Shown here: positions 16,532 to 24,982 of the stretch, piece by piece
How the letters are laid out: each line of letters begins with the position of its first letter
Position numbering within the stretch: position 1 is the stretch's first letter
Assembly: GCA_025210525.1 (NCBI GenBank)
Contig: JAOARP010000053.1
Span: forward strand, 62,001-126,000
Source: Marinisporobacter sp.
Lineage (GTDB): Bacteria > Bacillota > Clostridia > Peptostreptococcales > Thermotaleaceae
Direction: 5' to 3'
DNA: 64,000 bases
Position numbers and translations under genes: made by a program
Notes under the pieces: model-generated
What the model was told of the DNA's origin: nothing
The model's database searches: none
The model's input: only the letters and a program-made list of their open reading frames with translations

Positions 16532-17707
16532 ATGAGAAAGAAAACAGCATTTAATGGAGAGCGATTAAAAGCTGCAAGAATATATAGAGGATTTACAGTA
16601 GCAGAATTAGCAGAAAAGCTTGAATTACAAAGACAAACAGTTTCTATGTATGAGAATAATAAACTAAATAATCCTGAACTAACTACAATAGCTAACATGA
16701 GTAGAGTATTAGGTTTCCCTAAAAAATTCTTCTTAGAAAATGATAAAATTGGAATTAAGAATGGTTCAACGTATTTTAGGGCATTGCTCACTACAAGTAA
16801 AAAATATAGGAATGAACAAATTCAAAAAGTAGATTTTATTGCAAAGATATATAAATATTTGAATGAATATATTGAGTTTCCATTAACCAGTTTACCACAA
16901 GAAAATTATAATAATCCAGAAGAAGCAGCAATTGCACTGAGAGAGTTTTGGAATCTTGGAGATAAACCTTTAGATAATCTCATATATATAGTTGAGCAAA
17001 ATGGAATACTAGTAACTATGTTTGAGACAAATACTGATGATATTGATGCTTTTAGTCAATTAATCAATATAGGAAAATTAGAAAAATATCTTATTGGATG
17101 CTCGAAAAATAAAGGAACAGCAGCTAGAATCCATTTTGATATAGCTCATGAACTTGGGCATATATTGTTACATGAATGGAGTGAAGATATTGAAACTTTA
17201 AATAAAGATGAGTTTAAAGAAAAAGAAAAAGAAGCTAATGCGTTTGCTTCAGCATTTTTATTGCCTAAAAATACATTTATCAAAGATATTGGAGCTTATG
17301 CAGATAATTTAGCATTTTATATTGAATTAAAGAGAAAATGGAAAGTTTCAATTTCGGCTATGATTAGACGTTCATATAATTTAGGACTTATTGATAGTAG
17401 TACTTATCAGCAATTAATGCGAACTATGCAAAAAAAAGGAATAAAGAAAAAAGAACCGCTTGATGATATTTTATATACAGCTCAACCATCATTATTGAGA
17501 ACATCAGTACAGATGCTATTAGGACAGAAAGTATTGACACCAAGAGAGTTTATAGATGAATTATCTTATGACTATAGTTTATCTTTAGAATCAAATGAAG
17601 TAGAAAGATTACTTGATTTGCCTAAAGATATGTTAAAGGTAGTCAATGAAGCTCCAGTTCACAACTTAAATATTAAAAAGCAGATAAATGAGAAAGAATA
17701 TATTTAA
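16532..17707 (+). CDS. XRE-family regulator fused to an ImmA/IrrE metallopeptidase
   Basis: 391 residues. An N-terminal helix-turn-helix (about 8-62, RQTVSMYENNK) is followed by an ImmA/IrrE zinc peptidase domain with His206-Glu207-Leu-Gly-His210 and a downstream Glu-Ala-Asn-Ala-Phe-Ala segment of the kind that supplies the third ligand. Members cut partner repressors or toxins on damage or infection signals and are common in mobile elements. Start behind GGGAGG. The C-terminal 140 residues are helical and not assigned. It lies directly after the partner gene in one operon, ending at its own terminator. Confidence 0.88.
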   Translation: MRKKTAFNGERLKAARIYRGFTVAELAEKLELQRQTVSMYENNKLNNPELTTIANMSRVLGFPKKFFLENDKIGIKNGSTYFRALLTTSKKYRNEQIQKVDFIAKIYKYLNEYIEFPLTSLPQENYNNPEEAAIALREFWNLGDKPLDNLIYIVEQNGILVTMFETNTDDIDAFSQLINIGKLEKYLIGCSKNKGTAARIHFDIAHELGHILLHEWSEDIETLNKDEFKEKEKEANAFASAFLLPKNTFIKDIGAYADNLAFYIELKRKWKVSISAMIRRSYNLGLIDSSTYQQLMRTMQKKGIKKKEPLDDILYTAQPSLLRTSVQMLLGQKVLTPREFIDELSYDYSLSLESNEVERLLDLPKDMLKVVNEAPVHNLNIKKQINEKEYI

Positions 17708-17843
17708 AGATTGGATGGAGTATTAATATATAAGAATGAAGTAAAAAATACTATTGTAAGGATGAAAAACAACTAAGCACTCTTAAAGGTTTAATTTAGA
17801 TAGAGTAAATATTGTAAAAATAAACATATATAATATTAATGAT

Positions 17844-17883
17844 AAAATCTCTAATGGAATAATTCTCTGTTAGAGGTTTTTTA
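17844..17883 (+). terminator. Terminator of the ImmA operon
   Basis: AAATCTCTAA pairs with TTAGAGGTTT and is followed by T6. Confidence 0.75.
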
Positions 17884-17911
17884 TACTAAAATCAAAATGG
17901 AGGGGAAATAC

Positions 17912-18502
17912 ATGTTGAATAAAGACATATCACCAATATTAAATCAATTTTTCATAAGAGAATTTCAGCAGCTAATGGACAAGTACAATTCTGGAAGTGA
18001 AGAAGATACAAAACATATAGAAATATTACTTGGACTAACAGAAGAGATTCAAGGAAAAGAATATATTTTTCAAGATTTTAATAGAGCATTAGTACTAGCG
18101 AGGAAATACACAGAAGATAATATTGAGGAACTGGAGCTATACTTATGGGTAAATAATCATTTAGAAGAAATGCAAATTCAAGAAATAAATCCATACTATG
18201 AGGAATTTACAGACACAGGATATGTAAGGGTTAAAGATATTCTAATATACAGAGAAGGAGCAAGTCTTGAAAGATTTACAGAGGATGCGTTAGATGAAAT
18301 GCTACAGGATAGGGATGAAATAGACAAGCTGTTTGATAAGGATGAAATCATAGAAATGTGGATGGAAGAAACCTCAAAGAAAAAAGCAATAAGGGGTTTA
18401 ATGAGTACCGAGAATTATGAAGAGCTATTAGGAATAGACCCAGAAAGAGCTTATGAATCAGTAAGTAGAGATACGATAATGTATGCTGAATTAGATTGTT
18501 AG
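17912..18502 (+). CDS. Acidic hypothetical protein
   Basis: 196 residues from ATG behind GGAGGGG (an ATG 15 nt upstream overlaps that site). Strongly acidic: Glu and Asp dominate and Lys/Arg are sparse. It is mostly helical, with no membrane segment and no recognised motif. It has its own terminator, so it is a stand-alone cargo gene of element A. Small acidic proteins in such islands are sometimes anti-restriction or anti-CRISPR DNA mimics. I see no motif to support that here. Confidence 0.65.
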   Translation: MLNKDISPILNQFFIREFQQLMDKYNSGSEEDTKHIEILLGLTEEIQGKEYIFQDFNRALVLARKYTEDNIEELELYLWVNNHLEEMQIQEINPYYEEFTDTGYVRVKDILIYREGASLERFTEDALDEMLQDRDEIDKLFDKDEIIEMWMEETSKKKAIRGLMSTENYEELLGIDPERAYESVSRDTIMYAELDC

Positions 18503-18545
18503 CCTAAGAGAGTGACAAGGAAAATGTTACTCTCTTAGGCTTTTA
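18502..18545 (+). terminator. Strong terminator after the acidic protein gene
   Basis: GCCTAAGAGAGTGAC pairs with GTTACTCTCTTAGGC (15 bp, one wobble), followed by TTTTA. Confidence 0.92.
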
Positions 18546-18683
18546 TTATTTTGAAATGATAATGAAACTTTAATAGTTTGAATAAATAAATTCCAAAAGG
18601 CAATGCTAAAAATGAGATAATATCTCATAAATCATTCACAAAATCAGTAGAATATACTATAATATTATAAAGGAGTGAGGGAA

Positions 18684-19931
18684 ATGCTCATACAATTCAA
18701 TTTTAAAAACTTTAAAGGCTTTAGAGATGAGGTTTCATTAGATATGACAGCAACTTCATTAAAAGAGCATCCATATAATCTTATAGATACTAATAAAAAA
18801 GAATCGTTTTTAAAAGTTACAGCTATATATGGTGCAAATGGAAGTGGAAAGAGTTCAGTAATACAAGCATTTGAGTTTATGCGTAAGTGGGTATTAACAT
18901 CATTTAAAAGAGAGAGTGAAAAGAAAGGGATACCTATTAAAAGATTTGCATTTGATAATATAAGTAGAAAGAAAACTGCTGAATTTGAAGTGTTTTTTAG
19001 ATGTAAATCAAATGAATATCAATATGGATTTACGATAGATGATAAAAAAATTCATGAAGAATGGCTTTATAAAAGAGACTTTAGAAGCAAAAATAAGTAT
19101 GATACTTTATTTGAAAGAATTGGAGATAAAATAGAGTGCAGTAATAAATTAAAAGGTGCAGAAAATTTAGTTGAATTAGTAGAAGAATCTACGTTATTTT
19201 TATCTATAATAGCAAGTGCTAAAATTACTTATGCGAAAGAGGTTTTTAAGTGGTTTTTAGATACGGATATAATAGACTTTGGGGATATTGGGCTAGAGAT
19301 GTTTTTAACTAGAATGTTACCTCCTTATATAGAGGAAGAAGAATACCTTGAAGGCATGAAAGAATTTTTAAAAGCAGTAGATATAAATATTGATGGCATA
19401 AGAGTTGAAAAAAAGGAAACATCTGATGAAGAAAGAGATGAATATAAAATTTTTTCAAAACATTTATCCCAAGACAAAAAAACAATATATGAAATTCCAT
19501 TTACAGAAGAGTCAAGTGGAACTCAAAAAATGTTTGCTTTATATAATTTTATTATATCAACTATAAAAAATGGAAATACATTAATTGTTGATGAATTAGA
19601 TGCAAAACTCCATCCTCTTTTACTAAGATATGTAATAAATATGTTTCATAATGATGAGATTAATAAAAAACGAGCACAACTTATATATACTACCCATGAT
19701 AATTATACATTGACTAGAGAAATATTTAGAAGAGATCAAGTATGGTTTGTTGAAAAAAATGAAGAAGCTGTTTCAGATTTATATTCTTTGGCAGAATTAA
19801 AGCTAGAAGATCATACAAAAGTTAGAAACGATGCAACATATAATAAACAATACTTACTTGGGAGATATGGAGCAGTTCCTGTATTAAGAGGCTTTGATAT
19901 GTGGAGGAATGAATATGGGGAAACTAAATAG
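18684..19931 (+). CDS. rloA: RloA/AbiLi-type AAA ATPase of a defence pair
   Basis: 415 residues from ATG, 8 nt after AAGGAG. The N-terminus FNFKNFKGFRDE and Walker A (GANGSGKSS, about residue 50) are typical of SMC/OLD-like AAA-15 ATPases. Near the C-terminus, SSGTQK (signature-like) and TLIVDELDAKLHP (Walker B) are followed by THDNYTL. Paired with a RloB-type protein through a 17-bp overlap, this is the RloAB/AbiL arrangement, a known abortive-infection type. The ATPase probably senses infection and licenses the partner. No truncation seen. Confidence 0.85.
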   Translation: MLIQFNFKNFKGFRDEVSLDMTATSLKEHPYNLIDTNKKESFLKVTAIYGANGSGKSSVIQAFEFMRKWVLTSFKRESEKKGIPIKRFAFDNISRKKTAEFEVFFRCKSNEYQYGFTIDDKKIHEEWLYKRDFRSKNKYDTLFERIGDKIECSNKLKGAENLVELVEESTLFLSIIASAKITYAKEVFKWFLDTDIIDFGDIGLEMFLTRMLPPYIEEEEYLEGMKEFLKAVDINIDGIRVEKKETSDEERDEYKIFSKHLSQDKKTIYEIPFTEESSGTQKMFALYNFIISTIKNGNTLIVDELDAKLHPLLLRYVINMFHNDEINKKRAQLIYTTHDNYTLTREIFRRDQVWFVEKNEEAVSDLYSLAELKLEDHTKVRNDATYNKQYLLGRYGAVPVLRGFDMWRNEYGETK

Positions 19932-20571
19932 AGGTGGAAAGAAGAGAAGTAGGAAAATTAATACTAGAGAAGTTGCCCCAGCATACTGTTTAATAGTAAC
20001 CGAAGGTACTGAAACAGAGGTAAATTATTTTGAAAACATCAAAGATATAATCAATAAGAATTACAAAGGTAGGATAAAAGTACAGCCAATAGCTTTAAGA
20101 GTAAAAGGAATAGGTAAGAGTACTTGTGCATTAGTAAAAGAAGCAGTAAAGCGAAGAAGTTTAGGGAGTTTTAGTGATGTTTGGGTAGTATTTGATAAAG
20201 ACGATAATATTGATTTTGATGATGCGATAAAATTAGCAAAGGACGAAGGGTTAAATGTAGCTTGGTCAAATGAAAGTTTTGAACTATGGCTATTACTACA
20301 TTTTCAGGATTTGAATTCGCCTTTGACAAGAAATTATTATGAAAGTAAATTAGATAGTCATTTCAAGAGATTAAATTATAATAATGGCAAATATGAAAAA
20401 AATATTAAAAATATATTTGAATTGACGAAAGACAATACTTTGAAAGCGATAGAACGGAGCGAGAAATTATTGGATGAACATAAGTGTAATAGAATAAATA
20501 TATGTTCTAAAATGAATCCAGCAACAAATGTACAAGAATTAGTTAATATTTTATTGCCTTATATTAAGTAA
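19915..20571 (+). CDS. rloB: RloB/AbiLii-type protein (TOPRIM-like nuclease candidate)
   Basis: 218 residues from ATG, 7 nt after GGAGG, overlapping the end of rloA. A basic N-terminus (GKKRSRKINTRE) is followed by a TOPRIM-like core: the CLIVTEGTETEVNYF strand with the acidic residue, then VWVVFDKDD with the paired Asp residues, then WSNESFELWLLLHF, a segment typical of RloB. Probable effector of the defence pair, likely a nucleic-acid enzyme. It is the last intact gene before the right end of element A and has no obvious terminator of its own. Confidence 0.85.
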   Translation: MGKLNRGGKKRSRKINTREVAPAYCLIVTEGTETEVNYFENIKDIINKNYKGRIKVQPIALRVKGIGKSTCALVKEAVKRRSLGSFSDVWVVFDKDDNIDFDDAIKLAKDEGLNVAWSNESFELWLLLHFQDLNSPLTRNYYESKLDSHFKRLNYNNGKYEKNIKNIFELTKDNTLKAIERSEKLLDEHKCNRINICSKMNPATNVQELVNILLPYIK

Positions 20572-20649
20572 AGTAATTATCTGGATGAAGAAGAACTAAG
20601 AACAATTTTTATATGTTTTAATTTGTTCTAAGTTATTCTCAGTTGTTTC

Positions 20650-20781
20650 TCCTACTACGCTGTCAAACCGTCGTCAAAATGGAAGTAACCGGTCACTCGA
20701 CGTCGTGGATAAGAGCAGGATGAGAAGGACGTTCTAGGCAGCAATATTGCATCGACGGCGAAAAAAATCACCGATATAGAA
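20650..20781 (+). repeat. Right-end sequence of element A
   Basis: This 130-bp stretch aligns with 23290-23421, including CGTCGTCAAAA, GCGTCGTG-like and GCGAAAAAAATCACCGATA blocks, and in both places directly precedes the duplicated tRNA half. It is therefore a shared element end, probably with recombinase binding sites. Confidence 0.75.
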
Positions 20782-20975
20782 TTTCCTAAACCGTGCGTCG
20801 TTGGTTCGATTCCAGTCGGGTGTACCATTAAATAGCTTTGCTTTCCTTGGCTTTCCAAGGAAGGTGAGGTTTTTTGTTTTGTGGGGGATTTTCAGTTAGT
20901 TGCTAGTTGTTTCTGAAAAATCTTAGTTGTGGTCGTCGTTTCGACGTCACAGAGGATTTGGTGAGTGCTAGGGAC
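20782..20975 (+). repeat. Attachment-site repeat, copy 2
   Basis: From TTTCCTAAACCGTGCG through the tRNA 3' end (GTACCA) and terminator into the flank, nearly identical to copy 1 at an offset of 7426 bp. It contains only the tRNA 3' half, so it is not a functional tRNA. It marks the junction between elements A and B. Confidence 0.88.
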
Positions 20976-21172
20976 ATAGGATTATAGTCAAAATAATTTT
21001 TTAGGACAAAATGTATTAGGTACAGTCACGGTGAACAGTACCATAAATGACTATGATTTTTTGAAAGAAAGTAGTATGAATATATTCAAAGCTTAACTAT
21101 ATTAATTATGACCAATTGAATGGTATGTTTGTGGGACAATGAATCTATCACTTTGTCCCACAAGTACAAGTT

Positions 21173-22060
21173 CTAAAAGGATTTACATTTTAAAGTGAAA
21201 AGCCAGGATTTTAATATTTCATAGGGTATTTGTACTCCACCAATACTTTCTCCAATTTTAACGGTAGGTTTAATTTGTCCATGATAGTCGCTTCCCCCTG
21301 ATACATAAAGCTTGTGAGCATTGCAATAATTAAGAAGATACTTTGTCTTGTCCATTGAATGAAGAGAATGATAACATTCTATGCCATCAAGTGCATTTAA
21401 CGATACGATTGAATTCAGAAATTCTTCATAATCTTTTACAAAGTAACCATAAAGATGAGCAAGGAATGCTTTACCACCAGCTGTTTTTATTAAACTAGCA
21501 ACTTCCTGCACAGTTGGGTAATTTTCCATTTGATTCAGGAAAAAAGGACTATCTTCGTTATTGACACATATTCTGTAAAATGCATTGACGCTTTCCCATA
21601 TTTCTTTTGTAAAGTACTTCTCATTTTCAGGATACTTTTTCAAATCAGAATGCATTACTTGCGTTGCAAAATATTTACCGCCCTTAATTGATAAAGTATT
21701 ACTATATGTAAGATTAAGACTTTTGCATACGCTCATCATTTTTTTAAGGTATTCATTTTCCCTTTCAAGGAATTTTTCATCTGAAATAACTCCCATTAAA
21801 TTTATTGTTTCAAGGTCTATACCATATCCTAATATTTCAACAGGTTTTCCATTATGCACAGCGGCAAACTCACAGCCAGGGATAATTTCACCTTTAAAAT
21901 AATTATTTACTTTAATTTCTTTTAACTTTTTATAAGCATCTATAGAGTCATGGTCTGTAATGGATATATATTTTAGACTGGATTGCTGGGATTTAATAAG
22001 AATGTCTTTCGGTTCATCTGAACCATCCGATGAAGTTGTATGAATATGTAAATCTATCAT
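21173..22060 (-). CDS. PHP-domain phosphoesterase
   Basis: 295 residues. The N-terminus MIDLHIHTTSSDG carries the His-x-His of PHP domains; further metal ligands follow in SITDHDS, in the GCEF region and in FLAHLYG; GGSDYHG lies near the C-terminus. This resembles the YciV/RNase AM-type PHP phosphoesterases that act on nucleotides or RNA 5' ends. The ATG follows GGGGAG. It is the only complete minus-strand gene in the mobile region and belongs to element B. Substrate unknown. Confidence 0.83.
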   Translation of the reverse strand: MIDLHIHTTSSDGSDEPKDILIKSQQSSLKYISITDHDSIDAYKKLKEIKVNNYFKGEIIPGCEFAAVHNGKPVEILGYGIDLETINLMGVISDEKFLERENEYLKKMMSVCKSLNLTYSNTLSIKGGKYFATQVMHSDLKKYPENEKYFTKEIWESVNAFYRICVNNEDSPFFLNQMENYPTVQEVASLIKTAGGKAFLAHLYGYFVKDYEEFLNSIVSLNALDGIECYHSLHSMDKTKYLLNYCNAHKLYVSGGSDYHGQIKPTVKIGESIGGVQIPYEILKSWLFTLKCKSF

Positions 22061-22195
22061 ATAATACGCTCCCCTGCTTTTTTATGAACTTTATTATATA
22101 ATACTTTATAAGTAATGACAAAGGCAGATTTAGATTAAGCTTGTGAAGTTAAAGTAAACTATAAAGCCATGCGAGAATTCAATCTAAGTTAAAAA

Positions 22196-22336
22196 TTAGC
22201 ACAACAAAGATTAGGACATGCTTCAATATCTACTACAAAGGATATTTACTCTCATGTAATTACAGAGGTAGAGAAAGAAGCAGCAGCTAAGTTGGATGAT
22301 GGTATATTTTCTAATATAAAAGCTAGTGGTATATAG
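22196..22336 (+). pseudogene. Tyrosine integrase C-terminal remnant
   Basis: A 46-codon open frame without a start encodes LAQQRLGHASISTTKDIYSH followed by about 26 more residues. LGH and the tyrosine in DIYSH are the final catalytic motif of phage-type tyrosine recombinases. All upstream domains are missing. It is the likely remains of the integrase that placed element B at the tRNA. Confidence 0.85.
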
Positions 22337-22470
22337 ATGAAGAAAATCTATTTATGTGAAATGGGAAAAATTGAAATTTGTATTGATATCTACTATACTT
22401 AAATAAAGTCACATTTGTAGAATTATGTGAAGCAAGGATAATTTATATTTTATTGAGGAGGATGAACATT

Positions 22471-23232
22471 TTGAGTGATTGGTTTACTATTGACCATATT
22501 GATCATGATACATATATCATAAGCGAGTATAAACATTGGGAAGAAACCCACGCCTACCTTCTAAACGGCGAAGACTATAGCTTGCTTATAGATACTGGGC
22601 TTGGCATTATGAATATTCATAATGAAGTAATAAAACTAACTGATAAACCCATTATAGCAGTTGCTACGCATATACATTGGGATCATATTGGTGGGCATAA
22701 ATACTTTCCGAATTTTTATGTGCATGAGGACGAGGTGAATTGGCTTACTGGAGAATTCCCGTTAACAATGGAACAAATTAAAGAGTTTGTTGTCGAACGT
22801 TGTGAATTGCCAGAAGACTTCAATGTAGATAATTATGAGTTCTTTCAAGGTGTTGCTACAAGAGTGTTAAAGGATAATGATGAGATTGATATTGGTGGGC
22901 GATCTATACAAGTGTTACATACACCAGGACATTCTCCTGGACATATGTGTTTTTATGAAAAAAGCAAAGGTTATCTTTTTACAGGTGATTTGGTTTATAA
23001 GGATACCTTGTTTGCCTATTATCCATCCACTGACCCAAAAGCTTATTTGACATCTATTGAGAGAATTGCTGCACTCCCAGTTAAACGAGTATTTCCAGCA
23101 CATCACGATTTAGATATTCAGCCATCTATACTTGAAGACATGAAAATTGCATTCAACCAATTAAAAATAGAGGGTAAACTACATCATGGTAGCGGTATAT
23201 TCGAATACAATGATTTTGCGATTTGGATATAA
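22471..23232 (+). CDS. Metallo-beta-lactamase-fold hydrolase
   Basis: 253 residues. His67-x-His69-x-Asp71-His72 (HIHWDH) and later HTPGHSPGH, TGDL and PAHH motifs give the full zinc-binding set of a glyoxalase-II-like hydrolase. It is cytoplasmic with no signal peptide. I chose the TTG at 22471, 8 nt after AGGAGG, over upstream codons that overlap that site. Element B cargo; its substrate cannot be inferred. It could detoxify a thioester or lactone. Confidence 0.87.
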   Translation: MSDWFTIDHIDHDTYIISEYKHWEETHAYLLNGEDYSLLIDTGLGIMNIHNEVIKLTDKPIIAVATHIHWDHIGGHKYFPNFYVHEDEVNWLTGEFPLTMEQIKEFVVERCELPEDFNVDNYEFFQGVATRVLKDNDEIDIGGRSIQVLHTPGHSPGHMCFYEKSKGYLFTGDLVYKDTLFAYYPSTDPKAYLTSIERIAALPVKRVFPAHHDLDIQPSILEDMKIAFNQLKIEGKLHHGSGIFEYNDFAIWI

Positions 23233-23289
23233 AAACAACTTTATCAAAAATTTTAACTTTCTGTTATAAACACAATCAGTACTTACAGT

Positions 23290-23421
23290 TACAACACATT
23301 TTACGTCGTTAAATCGTCGTCAAAAGGGATGAAAGTAATCACTCGGCGTCGTGAACAACAGCAGAAGGACGTCCTAAGCAGAAATACTGCATGGACAGCG
23401 AAAAAAATCACCGATAGCAAA
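23290..23421 (+). repeat. Right-end sequence of element B
   Basis: Diverged copy of 20650-20781, ending in the same GCGAAAAAAATCACCGATA block before the duplicated tRNA half. Confidence 0.72.
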
Positions 23422-23612
23422 TTTCCTAAACCGTGCGTCCCTGGTTCGATTCCAATCTGGTGTACCAATAAATAGCCTTATATTCCTTGGTTTTTCAAGA
23501 AAAGTGAGGTTTTTTGTTTTGTAGGGGATTTTTAGGTAGATGCTAGTTGTCTCTGAAAAATCCTAGTTGTCGTCGTTACGATGTCAAAAGGACGTCGGAG
23601 AGGATCTGGTGA
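23422..23612 (+). repeat. Attachment-site repeat, copy 3
   Basis: Third copy of the tRNA-Arg 3' half and flank, 2640 bp after copy 2, with more substitutions (for example CCAATCTGG in the T arm). The downstream flank GTGAGTGGTAGGGATTGC resembles the left end after copy 1, so a third, decayed element may start here. Confidence 0.82.
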
Positions 23613-23843
23613 GTGGTAGGGATTGCGAGGGGAGAGGGTTTATGTGCTGATAAGTTATTGTCCAAGAAGTGAGTATTATTAGATTACTTTAGTATAGATG
23701 TAATTTTTATAAAATAATACTTTGGAAATATGATATAATACATGGAGAGTATAGGGTATAATATGTATGATTAAGTGTCTTTGTAAACTTTTATTTTGTA
23801 GATATATTTTATTTTAAAATCTAATATTAGAGAGATGGTTTTT
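23613..23843 (+). other. Intergenic flank after the third attachment copy
   Basis: AT-rich. The first part continues the left-end similarity to 13550-13590. No further gene or RNA was recognised before the small membrane protein. Confidence 0.4.
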
Positions 23844-24080
23844 ATGAATGTTGATATTAATATTATATATTTTTTATCTCTGTTAATTTTAATACCTATA
23901 GTTTCATATGGTGTGTCTATTATTTCTAATCATTTTAAGGATTTATTTAATGATAATTATTTGAATTTAATAAATGTCATTTGCTATCGTAGGTATATTA
24001 ATTTTAACAAAATCTTAGTTGTGTCAGATTATGAATCTTATCATAAATATGAAATCTGGAAATTGTATAATCAATACTAA
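23844..24080 (+). CDS. Small hypothetical membrane protein
   Basis: 78 residues from the second ATG (the first, at 23835, leaves no room for a ribosome binding site). One N-terminal membrane segment (about 7-28) is followed by a hydrophilic Tyr/Asn-rich tail. It lies 55 bp upstream of the YidC-like gene in the same direction. It could be a client or partner of that insertase, but the ribosome binding site is weak and the gene call is tentative. Confidence 0.45.
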   Translation: MNVDINIIYFLSLLILIPIVSYGVSIISNHFKDLFNDNYLNLINVICYRRYINFNKILVVSDYESYHKYEIWKLYNQY

Positions 24081-24135
24081 TATTTCAAATTATTAACTCT
24101 ATCATAGATTAAAACAAAATAAAGGAGAGATAATT

Positions 24136-24741
24136 TTGGATATTATTATAGATTTATTTAATATGATATATAATTTCACTAACGATTATGGTATTGCAAT
24201 TGTTACATTTACAGTATTGGTAAAATTGATTATGTTACCGTTAACAATAAAACAAAAGAAAGCATTAAAGATTAGTCAAGAAGTAGCTATCAAGGTGAGT
24301 GGGCTAAAAGAAAAATATTCTAAAAACCAAGAGAAATTGCAACAAGAAATTGCAAAACTATATTCAGAAAACAAAGGAATGTCATTTGGGTTTTTATTAA
24401 TGTTTTTACAAATGCCAGTTTTTTATATTTTGTATAGATTGTTTGCTACCCATATAATTGATACAGGTACAGTCTTAATTCCTTGGTTGCTTACCCTATC
24501 AAAACCTGACCCATATTTTATATTACCGATAATATATATAATTTCACAAATATTTCCTAGCTTATTGCAGTATTTTAATGTAATTAGAAATAAATCAGTT
24601 CCAAAACTAACAATTTCTACAGTCATCACACCAATTATTATTGCAGTATTAGTTACAGTAAAATTACCAGCAGGATTAGGATTGTATTTTGTAACGAACA
24701 CGATAATTACAAATGTTGAGCAAATTCTTTTAAAAGTGTAG
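24136..24741 (+). CDS. Accessory YidC/Oxa1-family membrane insertase
   Basis: 201 residues from TTG behind AAAGGAGAG. A five-helix YidC core is visible: FTVLVKLIMLPLTIKQ (first core helix), a charged hairpin (about 50-75), then four hydrophobic segments and a short tail. There is no lipoprotein signal peptide, unlike the housekeeping Gram-positive YidC. The usually conserved hydrophilic-groove Arg is Lys here (VLVKLIMLP). Location after the tRNA hot spot and small size suggest a specialised paralogue for a few small membrane proteins; that role is inference. Confidence 0.85.
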   Translation: MDIIIDLFNMIYNFTNDYGIAIVTFTVLVKLIMLPLTIKQKKALKISQEVAIKVSGLKEKYSKNQEKLQQEIAKLYSENKGMSFGFLLMFLQMPVFYILYRLFATHIIDTGTVLIPWLLTLSKPDPYFILPIIYIISQIFPSLLQYFNVIRNKSVPKLTISTVITPIIIAVLVTVKLPAGLGLYFVTNTIITNVEQILLKV

Positions 24742-24748
24742 ATTTAAG

Positions 24749-24779
24749 CTAAAGCTCTTTATGAGCTTTAGTTTTTTTA
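24749..24779 (+). terminator. Terminator after the YidC-like gene
   Basis: CTAAAGCTC, loop TTTAT, GAGCTTTAG, T7. Nearly the same hairpin recurs at 28161. Confidence 0.92.
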
Positions 24780-24840
24780 TGACGTTATTTTGAGATTATG
24801 ATATAATAAGGCTACAAAATGACCATGCTTTGATTAGACA

Positions 24841-24909
24841 GAACTGACAAAAGGTGAAATTGAACGATTAAAGAACCAACAAATAGAAAAACAAGATACG
24901 GACAGATAA
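24841..24909 (+). pseudogene. C-terminal fragment of an unidentified gene
   Basis: 22 codons reading ELTKGEIERLKNQQIEKQDT and ending at TAA, without an upstream frame or start, directly followed by a terminator. It looks like the charged tail of a lost DNA-binding or recombinase gene. No identification is possible. Confidence 0.35.
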
Positions 24910-24951
24910 CCTCTCGGAGTAAGACGATATGTTAAACTTTGAGAGGTTTTA
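24908..24951 (+). terminator. Terminator after the gene fragment
   Basis: AACCTCTC pairs with GAGAGGTT across a 25-nt loop and is followed by a short T-run. Confidence 0.6.
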
Positions 24952-24982
24952 ACATAATAATGAAGCATTTGGGAGGATATAT

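Noticed and set aside
20782..20826. Second tRNA-Arg gene
   Set aside because: Only the anticodon-to-3' half is present at both 20782 and 23422; the acceptor 5' strand and D arm are missing, so these are attachment-site copies.
20655..20858. 67-codon minus-strand frame across the second attachment repeat
   Set aside because: It crosses the duplicated tRNA half and element-end repeats; no start site, and explained by att structure.
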